From assembly GCA_017656385.1 (NCBI GenBank), contig JACDNX010000003.1, positions 124,001 to 188,000 on the forward strand: a DNA stretch of 64,000 bases, read 5' to 3'. The notes beneath the pieces are model-generated. The model ran no database searches. It saw only the letters and a program-made list of their open reading frames with translations, and was not told the origin of the DNA. This DNA is from Thermodesulfobacterium sp. (GTDB taxonomy: Bacteria > Desulfobacterota > Thermodesulfobacteria > Thermodesulfobacteriales > Thermodesulfobacteriaceae). The position numbers were made by a program, and so were the translations under genes. The stretch's first letter is position 1. Each line of letters begins with the position of its first letter. This document shows, one piece after another, positions 42,762-51,230 of this stretch.

Positions 42762-43175
42762 TTAGGTCATAATAGCCACTATACCGGCTATCAAAACAAT
42801 TATTACACCTAAAATCAGCAACTGAATTGTGGATATCAATAATCCCTTTCTAAATCCAACCGCTCCTTTCTCTGGATGTTTTATTAGTATTCCATATAAA
42901 TACGCAGGAAAAAATAAAAAAACGCTGATAACCGTTGTTAATAGTAATACAACACCAAACATTTGATTTGCTAATGTACCGACAATAGATTTAATACCCA
43001 AAATAATAATACCTGAAGGAGCATACCAGAGAAACGCTACCTTGTATGCCATTCTATAGGTAAGTTTGAACTTCATAGTGATATAAGTAGCAAGTTGAAC
43101 AACAAATGCTATAATTAACGCACCTATTGCTGCTCCAATTATTCCTCCTATCAGATGGCTTATTACTTGAACCAT
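42762..43175 (-). CDS. Four-helix membrane protein
   Basis: 137 aa with four hydrophobic segments (about residues 8-33, 46-62, 70-97 and 112-136) and Gly-rich first helix (GGIIGAAIGALIIAF). Good AGGAGG site. No family recognised; it has the look of a small cargo membrane protein such as an immunity or stress protein, but nothing proves this. Confidence 0.6.
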   Translation of the reverse strand: MVQVISHLIGGIIGAAIGALIIAFVVQLATYITMKFKLTYRMAYKVAFLWYAPSGIIILGIKSIVGTLANQMFGVVLLLTTVISVFLFFPAYLYGILIKHPEKGAVGFRKGLLISTIQLLILGVIIVLIAGIVAIMT

Positions 43176-43643
43176 GTCTTTCTCCTCCTGTAATTTTTTA
43201 TGTTATAGTATTTTTGGCTATGATAGTAAACTATATAAGCCACAAAAAAATATCAAATACCTCTCTTCAGGATAGATACTTTCAGGATGTATCCTATTAT
43301 AATTTTCAATTTAAAAAATCCACCTTTTTCATTTTATTATTCTGCATTATAGAATTTTTTAAAAATCATAGTGTTTCACTAATTGTGTCTTTAAATATTT
43401 AATCAAACTATACCCTCTTGGGCAAGAGATTGAAAAGTATTGAAAACATATTTTTAATACTCTTTACTCTCACTCTATATTCCCAAACACAATTGTTGAA
43501 ATACAACCTATACCAAAGAACTTAAGTTTTTATTTAATTATATTAACAATCAACCCCATTATTAAACATATTACTTCTTTAAAATTAGGAGTTATACTTC
43601 CTAATAATAAATAGAAAATAGAATAAGAAGAGGAGGTTAAGGT
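43176..43643. repeat. Gap with dispersed decayed repeat, copy 2 of 3
   Basis: Positions 43367-43440 match the first 75 nt of the repeat at 7392 (CATAGTGTTTCACTAATTGT, then ...GGGCAAGAGATTGAAAA). The weakly similar T-rich stretch before it (43300-43366) also resembles 7315-7391. Nothing else recognisable; the right end holds the AGAGGAGG site of the next gene. Confidence 0.55.
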
Positions 43644-44933
43644 ATGAAATACAAAATAATAGAAAGAGAAGATGGAAAAGTAGCTATTTTTAACTCCTCA
43701 GACAAACAAATATCTGATTGGTGGGATGGTATAATAGCTGACAATTTGCTTTCTGGAAAATCGAAGTATTACATAGTTATAAGTAAAAATCTTTTAGATG
43801 AATTGTTTGAAAAGTTTTTCAATAAAAGCTTAATGAATGTAAGAAAAGCCATTTTTCATATCTCTGGCAAGCAAATTTCTAAATGGTGGGCAGATGTTTC
43901 CACCGAAGGATTAGTTTCTGGACAATCAGAGTACTATATAGCTGAAAGAAGAGATAAAAAACAAGCCATTTTTCATGTTTCAGGTAAACAAATTTCTGAA
44001 TGGTGGAATAGAGTGGGACCGGTAGGATTGGTAGATGGACAATCAGAATATTATATAGTCATTAGAGATGATAACAAATTTGCTATTTTTCATGTCTCTG
44101 GCAAACAAATTTCTGAATGGTGGAGATGGAGAAAATGGGCGTATTTAAATATAGAAGGTATCGATAAAGGACAAGGATATAGGATTTATTTTGAAGGATT
44201 ACTTAAAGGACAGTCGAAATATTACATCGCTGAAAGAGAAGATGAAAAAATGGCAATCTTTGATGTTTCAGGAAATCAAATATCAAAGTGGTGGAATTTA
44301 ATTTATCCTAATGGACTGGTTTGTGGCCGATCAAATTATTATGTCGTCAAAAATGAAAACGGAAAAAAGGCTATTTTTCATATTTCTGGTAAACAGGTAT
44401 CTGATTGGTGGGAGGATATTAAATTTCCAGGATTAATTGAAGGGGAGTCGGATTATTACTGTGTAGAAAATGAAGAAGGGAAACTTGCAATTTTTTATGT
44501 ATTAGGCAAACAAATTTCTGAATGGTGGGACGGTATTTCTTCCTTAGGACTATTTCAAGGAAAATCTGATTATTATCTTGCTATAAGATATGAACTAACT
44601 GAAATTCTTTTTGATATTTTTGAACCTGAGAATATTGAATATGCTATTTTTCATGTATCAGGTAAGAGAATTTCTAATTGGTGGAAAGAAATTTTTCCCC
44701 ATGGTTTAATTTCTGGAGAATCAGATTATTACGTTGCTAAAAACAAAAATGAAAAAGTAGCTATTTTTCATGTATCAGGTAAGAGAATTTCTGATTGGTG
44801 GGATGAAATTTTCCCCTATGGTTTAATTAAAAGAGAATCAGATTTCTATTTAGTGCGACAAAATGAAAAATTAATTGCTTTCTCTATATTTGGTGAAAAA
44901 ATTTATGAAAAGGAGTTATATAAAAAGACATAG
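43644..44933 (+). CDS. Tandem-repeat protein (WG-like repeats, about ten units)
   Basis: 429 aa made almost wholly of tandem units of about 40 residues: 'AIFHVSGKQISEWWD.I.P.GLI.GQSDYYIA.RED.K'. I count nine to ten units, two with short insertions (at about residues 50-70 and 320-338). The unit resembles WG/beta-propeller-type repeats and predicts a propeller or solenoid. No signal peptide. The stop codon TAG is the one inside the CATAGTG start of repeat copy 3, so the original C-terminus may have been lost. Repeats are well conserved at the DNA level (TCTGGCAAACAAATTTCTGA style), implying recent expansion. Confidence 0.75.
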   Translation: MKYKIIEREDGKVAIFNSSDKQISDWWDGIIADNLLSGKSKYYIVISKNLLDELFEKFFNKSLMNVRKAIFHISGKQISKWWADVSTEGLVSGQSEYYIAERRDKKQAIFHVSGKQISEWWNRVGPVGLVDGQSEYYIVIRDDNKFAIFHVSGKQISEWWRWRKWAYLNIEGIDKGQGYRIYFEGLLKGQSKYYIAEREDEKMAIFDVSGNQISKWWNLIYPNGLVCGRSNYYVVKNENGKKAIFHISGKQVSDWWEDIKFPGLIEGESDYYCVENEEGKLAIFYVLGKQISEWWDGISSLGLFQGKSDYYLAIRYELTEILFDIFEPENIEYAIFHVSGKRISNWWKEIFPHGLISGESDYYVAKNKNEKVAIFHVSGKRISDWWDEIFPYGLIKRESDFYLVRQNEKLIAFSIFGEKIYEKELYKKT

Positions 44934-45075
44934 TGTTCCACTAATTGTGTCTTTAAGTGTTTAAAAAACAAAAAAATTTCCATCACCTTAAGTCTACGTT
45001 TTACTTCTTTCGAAGAGCTTCTTAATCTAATTTGTAATATAAAAATTCTCTTATCTCAAAGGAAATTCGATGTTA
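44929..45075 (+). repeat. Dispersed decayed repeat, copy 3 of 3
   Basis: Starts CATAGTGTTCCACTAATTGT inside the last codons of the tandem-repeat gene. It lacks the middle of copy 1 but shares CACCTTAAGTCTA, the CTTCTTAATCTAATTTGT part and the TTATCTCAAAGGAAATT end with 7392-7575. Confidence 0.55.
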
Positions 45076-45855
45076 TTTTGATTTACTATAAAGGAGCTTT
45101 CCGTCTATGTATTTATGACATTCGTTAGTTTTTACTATATTTCTAGATGTTATAATGATTATAATGTAAAATGATTTATTTGACAGATTTTTTAGAAACA
45201 GGTAAATATAAAAATAAGAGTAAGGAAGATATGGTTGTTGTATAGAAGAATATTTTATAAATCCAAATGTATATTCGAACATTTCGGATATAAAGGTTGT
45301 TTGAAGAATTAAAAGGAAGGAGTGCCAAAAGTGTCAAAGAAGAACTTATCGCAACAAATTACGAGGAAAGAAGCGGAAAGGTTTTTACCCGGCAGTTGTC
45401 AAGAGAATTGTGTCTCGAATTTTAAATAGAACATTTGTTTCAATTCATAAGAACAATGTCTTACCCCTGGTAAAGGCTTTCTCCAATTTCTATCCCTCAT
45501 ATTTTCATATACCACATAAATACTCACCTCTGCTGTCTTCACACTCTGAAAATATCCACCACTCCTCATTTTTTCTTTTGCTTTTTTCGTTACCTTCTTT
45601 TTATTTAAAAAACGTAAATAAAAAATATCTACTGTGAATAGTTTTAATTGAAGGACACCCTTTTGCTTTTTGTCCCTATTTTTTTAATTTCAGGCTTGAA
45701 AACATTGCAGAAATTTTTGAAAATGAGGAAGATAAAACGGTATATCCTGCTATGAGAAATAAAGAATTTTTCTGTAAAGTTTTTGCAAAAGGTATTTAAA
45801 AAGGAAAGATTTTACGATAAAAAACTGATAGAATATACAGAGGCAGTAGCGGTAA
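45076..45855. other. 780-base gap with gene debris
   Basis: No intact gene. At 45331 a GTG with AAGGAAGGAG upstream opens a 32-codon frame (MSKKNLSQQITRKEAERFLP...) that is interrupted; one frame over it would continue AVVKRIVSRILNRTFVSIHK to about 45480, so a frameshifted gene start is likely. At about 45690-45786 another open stretch (ENIAEIFENEEDKTVYPAM) ends just before the recombinase. A motif TTCGGATAT at 45283 recurs near 47800 and 48000. Confidence 0.45.
45331..45480 (+). pseudogene. Frameshifted 5' gene fragment
   Basis: Reads MSKKNLSQQITRKEAERFLP then shifts frame to AVVKRIVSRILNRTF. A good ribosome site and the basic, helical N-terminus suggest a former DNA-binding protein or transposase. 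Identity not determined. Confidence 0.35.
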
Positions 45856-46488
45856 ATGGCTGATTTAACCGTTTACAAAGCAGGCTTTCTAACCTCCTTT
45901 TCTTCAGGAACGGGCATTCAGTATTTAAGTGAAGAAGAACTGAATAACCTTACAGCGGTCTGGCAGTCTTATTACTATGAAGCCGGAAAGAAAGCTAAAA
46001 AGCCAAATCGGGGAAGATACTTTTTGACTTATCTTTTCCTGCGCTTTTCAGGAGCGAGGCTTTCTGAGGTTCTCTCCATTGATGATGAGAAAGATATTGA
46101 CTGGAGAAACAATGAGGTTAAGATCAGGACTTACAAGACGAGGAGAAAAAATGCGGGAAGGATAGTGCCTCTCCCTCCCGCAGTTTTACAGGAACTGGCA
46201 AGGTTTCTAATGGAACATCCAGGGATGAAAGGCAAGGTTTTCAAAGTAGATCCGAGAAACTTCAGAAGAACTTTCCACGAACTTGCGGTGAAAGCAGGTA
46301 TACCCAGAGAAAAGGCACATCCCCACATACTCAGGCATTCCCGTGCAATGGAAATGATAAAAGCGGGAATACCTCTAACCATTATCCAGAACATACTGGG
46401 TCACGCAAGCCTCAACTCAACGGCAGTTTATCTCAGGTTCTCAAACGTGGAAGCTAAAATGTTAATGAGAGAGAAGGGATTGATCTAA
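45856..46488 (+). CDS. Short tyrosine recombinase (XerC/D-like catalytic domain)
   Basis: Site-specific recombinase, 210 aa. All catalytic residues are visible: Arg68 (SGARLSEV), Lys94 (YKTRR), His157 and Arg160 (HILRHS), His183 (LGHAS) and Tyr192 (TAVYLRF). The usual N-terminal SAM-like core-binding domain of about 100 residues is reduced to about 50 residues. It may be the element's integrase, a resolvase for dimers, or a remnant of a longer gene: the debris directly upstream leaves the last open. No clear ribosome site before the ATG. Confidence 0.82.
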   Translation: MADLTVYKAGFLTSFSSGTGIQYLSEEELNNLTAVWQSYYYEAGKKAKKPNRGRYFLTYLFLRFSGARLSEVLSIDDEKDIDWRNNEVKIRTYKTRRKNAGRIVPLPPAVLQELARFLMEHPGMKGKVFKVDPRNFRRTFHELAVKAGIPREKAHPHILRHSRAMEMIKAGIPLTIIQNILGHASLNSTAVYLRFSNVEAKMLMREKGLI

Positions 46489-46697
46489 ACCAGCTCGAAA
46501 AGACACCAGATCGTCTTCATGTTTCGTTTAAAATAAAAAGAACATGGACAAGGACAATCAGTAACCGCATGTGCTTTCTTTCCTTTCATTAAAAACAGAA
46601 ATTTTTTGAAACTTATAGAGTGTATGTCCTAATTGCTGGAAAATTATTTAAAAACCTTTAAAAATTTAATTATGTTTTTCAACTAAAAAGTATCTAA

Positions 46698-47198
46698 TTA
46701 GATTTTTTCTTTTTCGAGAAAGAGCGCTTTGTCAATATGAAAGAATAGTTTTTGATAACTTTCAGCATCTTGAATAGGACGTGACCATAAAACTCCACCG
46801 GTATTTGATATACCTTTAGCAACCAGACTTATTCTTACTTTTATTTTTTTCCCTAATTCTTTTACCGTAACATTAGCTTCCAATCTTCTGATAGTCTGAT
46901 AAGAGCCCTGAGCTCCTACCCAAAATTGGGTCCATTTATCAACTTCTTCTATGTCTTTTATGGCAGTAACCAATCCCAGTTCACTACTTGCTTGAGTTAT
47001 GGTAAATCCTTCATCCTGTAAAGAAAAAATCACTGCTTTTATAACTTCATTATATTTTACATTTTCATATTCTCTAGTTTGAATTTCTCTGATCTGCAAC
47101 ATACTCATTTCTCTAACTGGTGGAGGCTCAGGAACACAACTTGAAAGAAAACTCAAAATGCAGAAAAATAATAAAAATTTTTTAAAATTTGGTAGCAT
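46698..47198 (-). CDS. Lipoprotein of unknown function
   Basis: 166 aa with a lipobox (FLSSC, Cys about residue 21), so membrane-anchored. The body (VIKAVIFSLQDEGFTITQASSELGLVTAIKDIE ... VNVTVKELGKKIKVRISLV, paraphrased in part) resembles small outer-membrane lipoproteins that carry a 'two-strand, helix' repeat. It overlaps the next upstream lipoprotein gene by 17 nt, so the two form an operon. Confidence 0.7.
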   Translation of the reverse strand: MLPNFKKFLLFFCILSFLSSCVPEPPPVREMSMLQIREIQTREYENVKYNEVIKAVIFSLQDEGFTITQASSELGLVTAIKDIEEVDKWTQFWVGAQGSYQTIRRLEANVTVKELGKKIKVRISLVAKGISNTGGVLWSRPIQDAESYQKLFFHIDKALFLEKEKI

Positions 47199-47667
47199 GA
47201 TATGAAAAAGACTCTACTTTAGAATTTTTGTCAAATTTTATAATTATAGTGAGAGTTTTTTGGGTTACGATTTTTTTACCTTTTTCTTTTTCGTAGCCAC
47301 CACCTATTAAACCTAAAACGAGTGTTGTACCAGGAATACCCCCAGCTCCAACACCTGTCCCAATACCTTCGCTTTCTTTTGTATAAAAATATTCTGTTGC
47401 AATTTTGTCATAAACCCATGTTTCTCTTCCTTCACTATCTCTTGTTACGATATTAGGTGAACCGAGAACTGATATGACATCAGCCTGAGACATACCTACT
47501 TTGATTTCTTTTTGAACTATTCCAAGAGTAAGTTCTTTTTCAGGTATGTTAGACGAATTTAAAGAGGACTGGTTGGTATTTACACAACACGTAAGTACTG
47601 ATAAAATGAGAAAAACCAAAAAGAAATGAACGTAAAGTTTTTTACATTTCAATAGATCCCGAAACAA
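47182..47667 (-). CDS. BamE/SmpA-like lipoprotein
   Basis: 161 aa with lipobox VLTCC (Cys about 28) and a BamE-like domain: VGMSQADVISVLGSPNIVTRDSEG then ETWVYDK. A Gly-rich segment (GIGTGVGAGGIPGTTLVLG) follows, which could cross or sit in a membrane. TTG 47667 with AAAGGTG upstream is the likely start; TTG 47652 is an alternative. First gene of a two-gene lipoprotein operon. Confidence 0.7.
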   Translation of the reverse strand: MFRDLLKCKKLYVHFFLVFLILSVLTCCVNTNQSSLNSSNIPEKELTLGIVQKEIKVGMSQADVISVLGSPNIVTRDSEGRETWVYDKIATEYFYTKESEGIGTGVGAGGIPGTTLVLGLIGGGYEKEKGKKIVTQKTLTIIIKFDKNSKVESFSYHATKF

Positions 47668-47764
47668 CTTTGCACCTTTTGAACTTTTTGGATATGAATA
47701 AAATTTTAAATAAAAAAAATTAAAAAGTCAAGAATCATAAAAATCATGAAAATACCTCATTTAC

Positions 47765-47791
47765 CTACCCGAAAACAACATTTTCGGGTAG
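47765..47791. promoter_or_regulatory. Perfect 11-bp inverted repeat
   Basis: CTACCCGAAAA / TTTTCGGGTAG with a 5-nt spacer (CAACA), 98 nt upstream of the BamE-like lipoprotein start and in the divergent gap to the DUF262 gene. No T-run follows on either strand, so it looks more like an operator than a terminator. Confidence 0.5.
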
Positions 47792-47993
47792 TTGTCCTGC
47801 ATATCCGAATGAATTTACTGAGTTTGAAGACCATTTTTTGTAAAAGCAAAAGTTGACTTTTACCCGTTTTTGATATAAAAAATAGGGTAGATAAGAGAAT
47901 AAATCCACTCTTTTTTATAAAATGACAAGGAAAGGCAAAATTTTTGCTGTGAGAGAACAAAAAATAATGGTTGTCCAGAGGGATGTATATGCA

Positions 47994-48045
47994 AACAGTT
48001 CGGATATCTCTACAAATGGGTAATATATCCGAACAGTTCGGGTAT
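47994..48045. promoter_or_regulatory. Operator-like repeats upstream of DUF262 gene
   Basis: Two direct copies of AACAGTTCGG(A/G)TAT at 47994-48007 and 48032-48045. The first forms an inverted pair TTCGGATAT / ATATCCGAA (47999-48007 and 48025-48033). They end 53 nt before the DUF262 start, a good place for a repressor site. The half-site also appears at 45283 and near 47803. Confidence 0.5.
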
Positions 48046-48098
48046 GAACGAGTTAGCAGAAATTCCACAGGCCGCCTTAACCTTAGAAGGTGAAGAAA

Positions 48099-49967
48099 AT
48101 GCCTAGTTTGATAAATTCAGCGAATGCATACACAATATCTGAAATATTTAATCCAGATAGCAAGATAAGATATGTTATTCCAAAATATCAGCGAGAATAT
48201 GCTTGGAGAAGAGAACAAGTTGAAGAACTTTTAAATGATTTATGGGAGAATCAGGAAGGTTATTTTTTAGGAACTATACTCTGTATAAATAAAACTACAG
48301 ATGCGTTGAAAGGAAATATTCTTGAGATAATTGATGGACAGCAACGATTAACCACAATATCTCTTCTTTATGCAGCAATATATAAGAGATATTCAAAAAT
48401 GAGAAACGATGATGAAGACTTCAATGCAGAAAAAGTAAATTTAAAAAATAGACTAAGGGTTAAATCTGAAAAAAATAAAATAAAACTTATCTTATCCACT
48501 CAAAACAATAATTTTGAGGACTATAAAGCAATACTAAATGAGGTCAGTATCTACAAAGATCCTTCATTTAAAAAACCAGCAAATTTAGGTAATAGGCGTC
48601 TTTACAAGATATATAACTACATCTTAAAGAAAATATCAGAAATGTCCGATGATGAAGTAAGAAACTTATTGGATAAAATAAACTCAGCTGTCATTGTAAA
48701 AATAGAAGTTAGTAATTATTCCGATGCATATACTCTGTTTGAAAGTCTAAACAATAGAGGTTTACCACTTTCTGCAATGGATCTCATAAAAAACAAACTA
48801 CTCTCCGAAATAGATAGACAGTATAAAATGGGCAGATCAAGTATTGATATGGATGATGCGTTTGAACTATGGAAGAAGATTACTGAAAACATAGAGGATT
48901 ACAATCTTCAGGAGAGATTTCTAAGGCAATATTACAATGCTTTTAGATACGATGATAAAATAAAGGTAAAAAATTTCCCAAGAGCAACGAAATCCACTTT
49001 AATAAAGATATATGAGCAACTTATTGAGAAAGATCCTGAATTCATACTTACTGAACTTGTAAACAAATCCAAAATATATAATAGATTTGTTTTGCCTAAC
49101 CCAGAAGATAATTTTTATCACGAGCTATTGGATCTTCTTCATGTTGGAGCCGCTCCTTCCTACACATTATTGCTTTATCTGTTTTCCAAGTATGAGGATA
49201 CAAGCTTTTTGAAGGAAGTTATCAGATTCTTAGTAAAGTACTTTGTAAGGAGAAATATAACAGATTTTCCTGCGACCAGAGATTTGGACAGAATATTTAT
49301 GAACTTAGTAGATGCCTGTGAAAATAACGGAAATATAAATATAAACTTCATAGTCTCATATCTTACCAAGCCAGAAAGGTTTGCAAATATTGAAACATTT
49401 AAGAATAAACTTCTGGGTGATATTTATACAGATAATACAACCATGGCACGTTTTATTTTATGTAAAATAGAGGAAACTCATATGACTAAAGAAACTTGGA
49501 AAGATTTGTGGATTAAGGATAAGAGCAATAAATATGTATGGACAATTGAGCATATATTCCCTGAAGGTTCTAACATTCCTCAGGATTGGGTTATGATGAT
49601 CGCCAATGGAAATGAGAAAAAAGCCAAGGAAATACAAGAAAAATGCGCTCATAAACTTGGGAACTTAACCCTTACTGCATATAATCCAAACCTATCCAAT
49701 TTCTCATTTGTTAAGAAAAGAGACAGAAAAGATGATAGAGGTAATTATATTGGGTATAAAAATGGACTTTATTTAAACAAAAAGCTTGCAGAAAAAGATA
49801 ATTGGACTATATCTGATATAGAAGAACGCACAAAGGAACTGGTAAAAGAAGCTCTCAAGCTTTTTGCAATTGAAGGGGAAAACGTAAGTGATATCAATTT
49901 TAAATGCTCGAATGGAAATGAGTATAAGGATGGAGAGATATACTATGGCTATAATGTTTCAAGATAG
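48099..49967 (+). CDS. DUF262-DUF1524 (GmrSD-type) restriction endonuclease
   Basis: 622-aa fused GmrS/GmrD-like type IV restriction enzyme, expected to cut modified (for example glucosylated hydroxymethylcytosine) DNA using NTP hydrolysis. The N-terminal DUF262 ParB-like part has IPKYQREYAW (about residues 26-35) and IIDGQQRLTTI (about 77-87). The C-terminal DUF1524 His-Me nuclease has TIEHIFPEG (about 484) and HKLGNLTLTAYNPNLSN. ATG 48099 follows GAAGG. It stands alone with operator-like repeats upstream. Confidence 0.88.
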   Translation: MPSLINSANAYTISEIFNPDSKIRYVIPKYQREYAWRREQVEELLNDLWENQEGYFLGTILCINKTTDALKGNILEIIDGQQRLTTISLLYAAIYKRYSKMRNDDEDFNAEKVNLKNRLRVKSEKNKIKLILSTQNNNFEDYKAILNEVSIYKDPSFKKPANLGNRRLYKIYNYILKKISEMSDDEVRNLLDKINSAVIVKIEVSNYSDAYTLFESLNNRGLPLSAMDLIKNKLLSEIDRQYKMGRSSIDMDDAFELWKKITENIEDYNLQERFLRQYYNAFRYDDKIKVKNFPRATKSTLIKIYEQLIEKDPEFILTELVNKSKIYNRFVLPNPEDNFYHELLDLLHVGAAPSYTLLLYLFSKYEDTSFLKEVIRFLVKYFVRRNITDFPATRDLDRIFMNLVDACENNGNININFIVSYLTKPERFANIETFKNKLLGDIYTDNTTMARFILCKIEETHMTKETWKDLWIKDKSNKYVWTIEHIFPEGSNIPQDWVMMIANGNEKKAKEIQEKCAHKLGNLTLTAYNPNLSNFSFVKKRDRKDDRGNYIGYKNGLYLNKKLAEKDNWTISDIEERTKELVKEALKLFAIEGENVSDINFKCSNGNEYKDGEIYYGYNVSR

Positions 49968-49990
49968 AATGGTGGTAATAAAAATGATCG

Positions 49991-50124
49991 GCAGCGTGCG
50001 GAACTCTTCGCCTGCTATCGCAAACTTGACCTTCTGGTCTGCTAATAGGTAGATATGTGGGCTCGCCTTCGGCTACGTCCAAATTTGCCTTGCGGGCAAA
50101 CTTCACATATCTTCAGAATGTTAG
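49991..50124 (-). repeat. Multi-hairpin structured repeat, copy B
   Basis: Inverted relative of 9985-10117. On the minus strand: outer stem AGATATGTG/CACATATCT (50104-50112 / 50051-50059), arm TTTGCC...GGCAAA, arm ending GCC-GAA-GGC, then GACC-AGAA-GGTC, TGC-GATA-GCA and GCG...CGC around AGAGTT. Outer stems and joining segments (AATTTGG, AAGTTTGC, CATTCTGAAGA vs CATTCCGG) are conserved; arms differ but still pair. It lies between the DUF262 gene and the restriction enzyme. Confidence 0.6.
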
Positions 50125-50172
50125 TTACAATTAGCGGGTCCGCACTCAAGAATAATAAAAAGAGGTGGAATT

Positions 50173-51228
50173 ATGAAAAATTGGATAATAAATCAGCTTG
50201 AAAGAATATGGTCAGAAAACAAGGCAAAGGGGATACTATCGCAAGTTAAATTTGTAGAAGATTTAAAAAAAGAAACCCTTGGGAAAAATATTAAAAAATA
50301 TTATAATGGTTGTTGGATTTTTGCTCCAAAAACTCCCGATTATTTTAAACATAGATTTTTATTTTTTATACACCCGAAAATTAAAGCACAACCATTCGAT
50401 AAAAATGAGATTGAACCTGCTGAAATAATGAAAGAAGCTGATGCAATTAAATTCAAACGAATTGCAGGATTTTTGAATAACGCCGGCATGGGAGTAGTTT
50501 ATAGCATACCTCTAGGTGAGAATATCAAAAACATCTCATGGCAGTTATTTCGATTTGATTTTAATAGAGAATCATTAATATCTTTGGATGCTGATGATTT
50601 TTTCAGAAACTGGGGGAACAGAGGAAGACCTTCGCATTCAAGAGGATGGACCGAAGATACAAAAAAACAATACCAGATGCTTGAAGATGATGTTTTAATT
50701 TCACTATTTCTAAATGAACATTTTTATACAGAATACCTCAAAAGAGAAAAACATATACCGGTCTCGGATCCTTATGATGTCGATGGTTTTTTTATAATAT
50801 ATTCATCTGGCAGAGTCATCCCTATTGAGATAAAAGAAAAATTTCCTGCCGGTGTAAACGATGATCGCTTTTTCGGTATAGATGCAGGGAGAGTACTGAT
50901 GCTTTTGCGAATTTGTTTACCAAACGATGCAAATGCTTTGTATATAATACGGGAAGTGGACGATTCATCCGAAAGAAATTTCTTAGGATGGAAATATATT
51001 ACTCTTTCAGATATCATTATGTCCTCTGGATGGAACTTGCAGAGAGGAGGCAGAGGTATGGGCGGGCAAGAAACACAAACGATAAGGCTTCCGTATTATC
51101 AGTTCAAAAATTTAGATGGAAGTGTTTTAAGAGATATCTCGCTCGATAAAATTGGAAAATTACCGGATGAAATTAAAAAAGCGGTAAAAGATTTCATTTC
51201 TGAAAGAAAAAATTTTTTCGGGTGGTAA
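50173..51228 (+). CDS. Putative type II restriction endonuclease (PD-(D/E)XK)
   Basis: 351 aa, no overall family recognised, but residues about 199-221 read DPYDVDGFF ... VIPIEIKEK, a PD-(D/E)XK active site with Asp204, Glu219 and Lys221. It lies 2 nt before a C5 cytosine methyltransferase and is followed by a mismatch glycosylase, so it is most likely the nuclease of this R-M system. GAGGTGG site upstream. The recognition sequence cannot be read from sequence. Confidence 0.75.
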   Translation: MKNWIINQLERIWSENKAKGILSQVKFVEDLKKETLGKNIKKYYNGCWIFAPKTPDYFKHRFLFFIHPKIKAQPFDKNEIEPAEIMKEADAIKFKRIAGFLNNAGMGVVYSIPLGENIKNISWQLFRFDFNRESLISLDADDFFRNWGNRGRPSHSRGWTEDTKKQYQMLEDDVLISLFLNEHFYTEYLKREKHIPVSDPYDVDGFFIIYSSGRVIPIEIKEKFPAGVNDDRFFGIDAGRVLMLLRICLPNDANALYIIREVDDSSERNFLGWKYITLSDIIMSSGWNLQRGGRGMGGQETQTIRLPYYQFKNLDGSVLRDISLDKIGKLPDEIKKAVKDFISERKNFFGW

Positions 51229-51230
51229 TT

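Noticed and set aside
43367-43440. CRISPR-like look of a repeat ending in GATTGAAAA
   Set aside because: Only three diverged copies exist, tens of kb apart, without regular spacing, spacers or cas genes.
45410-45637. 75-residue ORF (SRILNRTF...)
   Set aside because: Its first part continues a frameshifted frame from 45331 and the rest is low-complexity; treated as debris.
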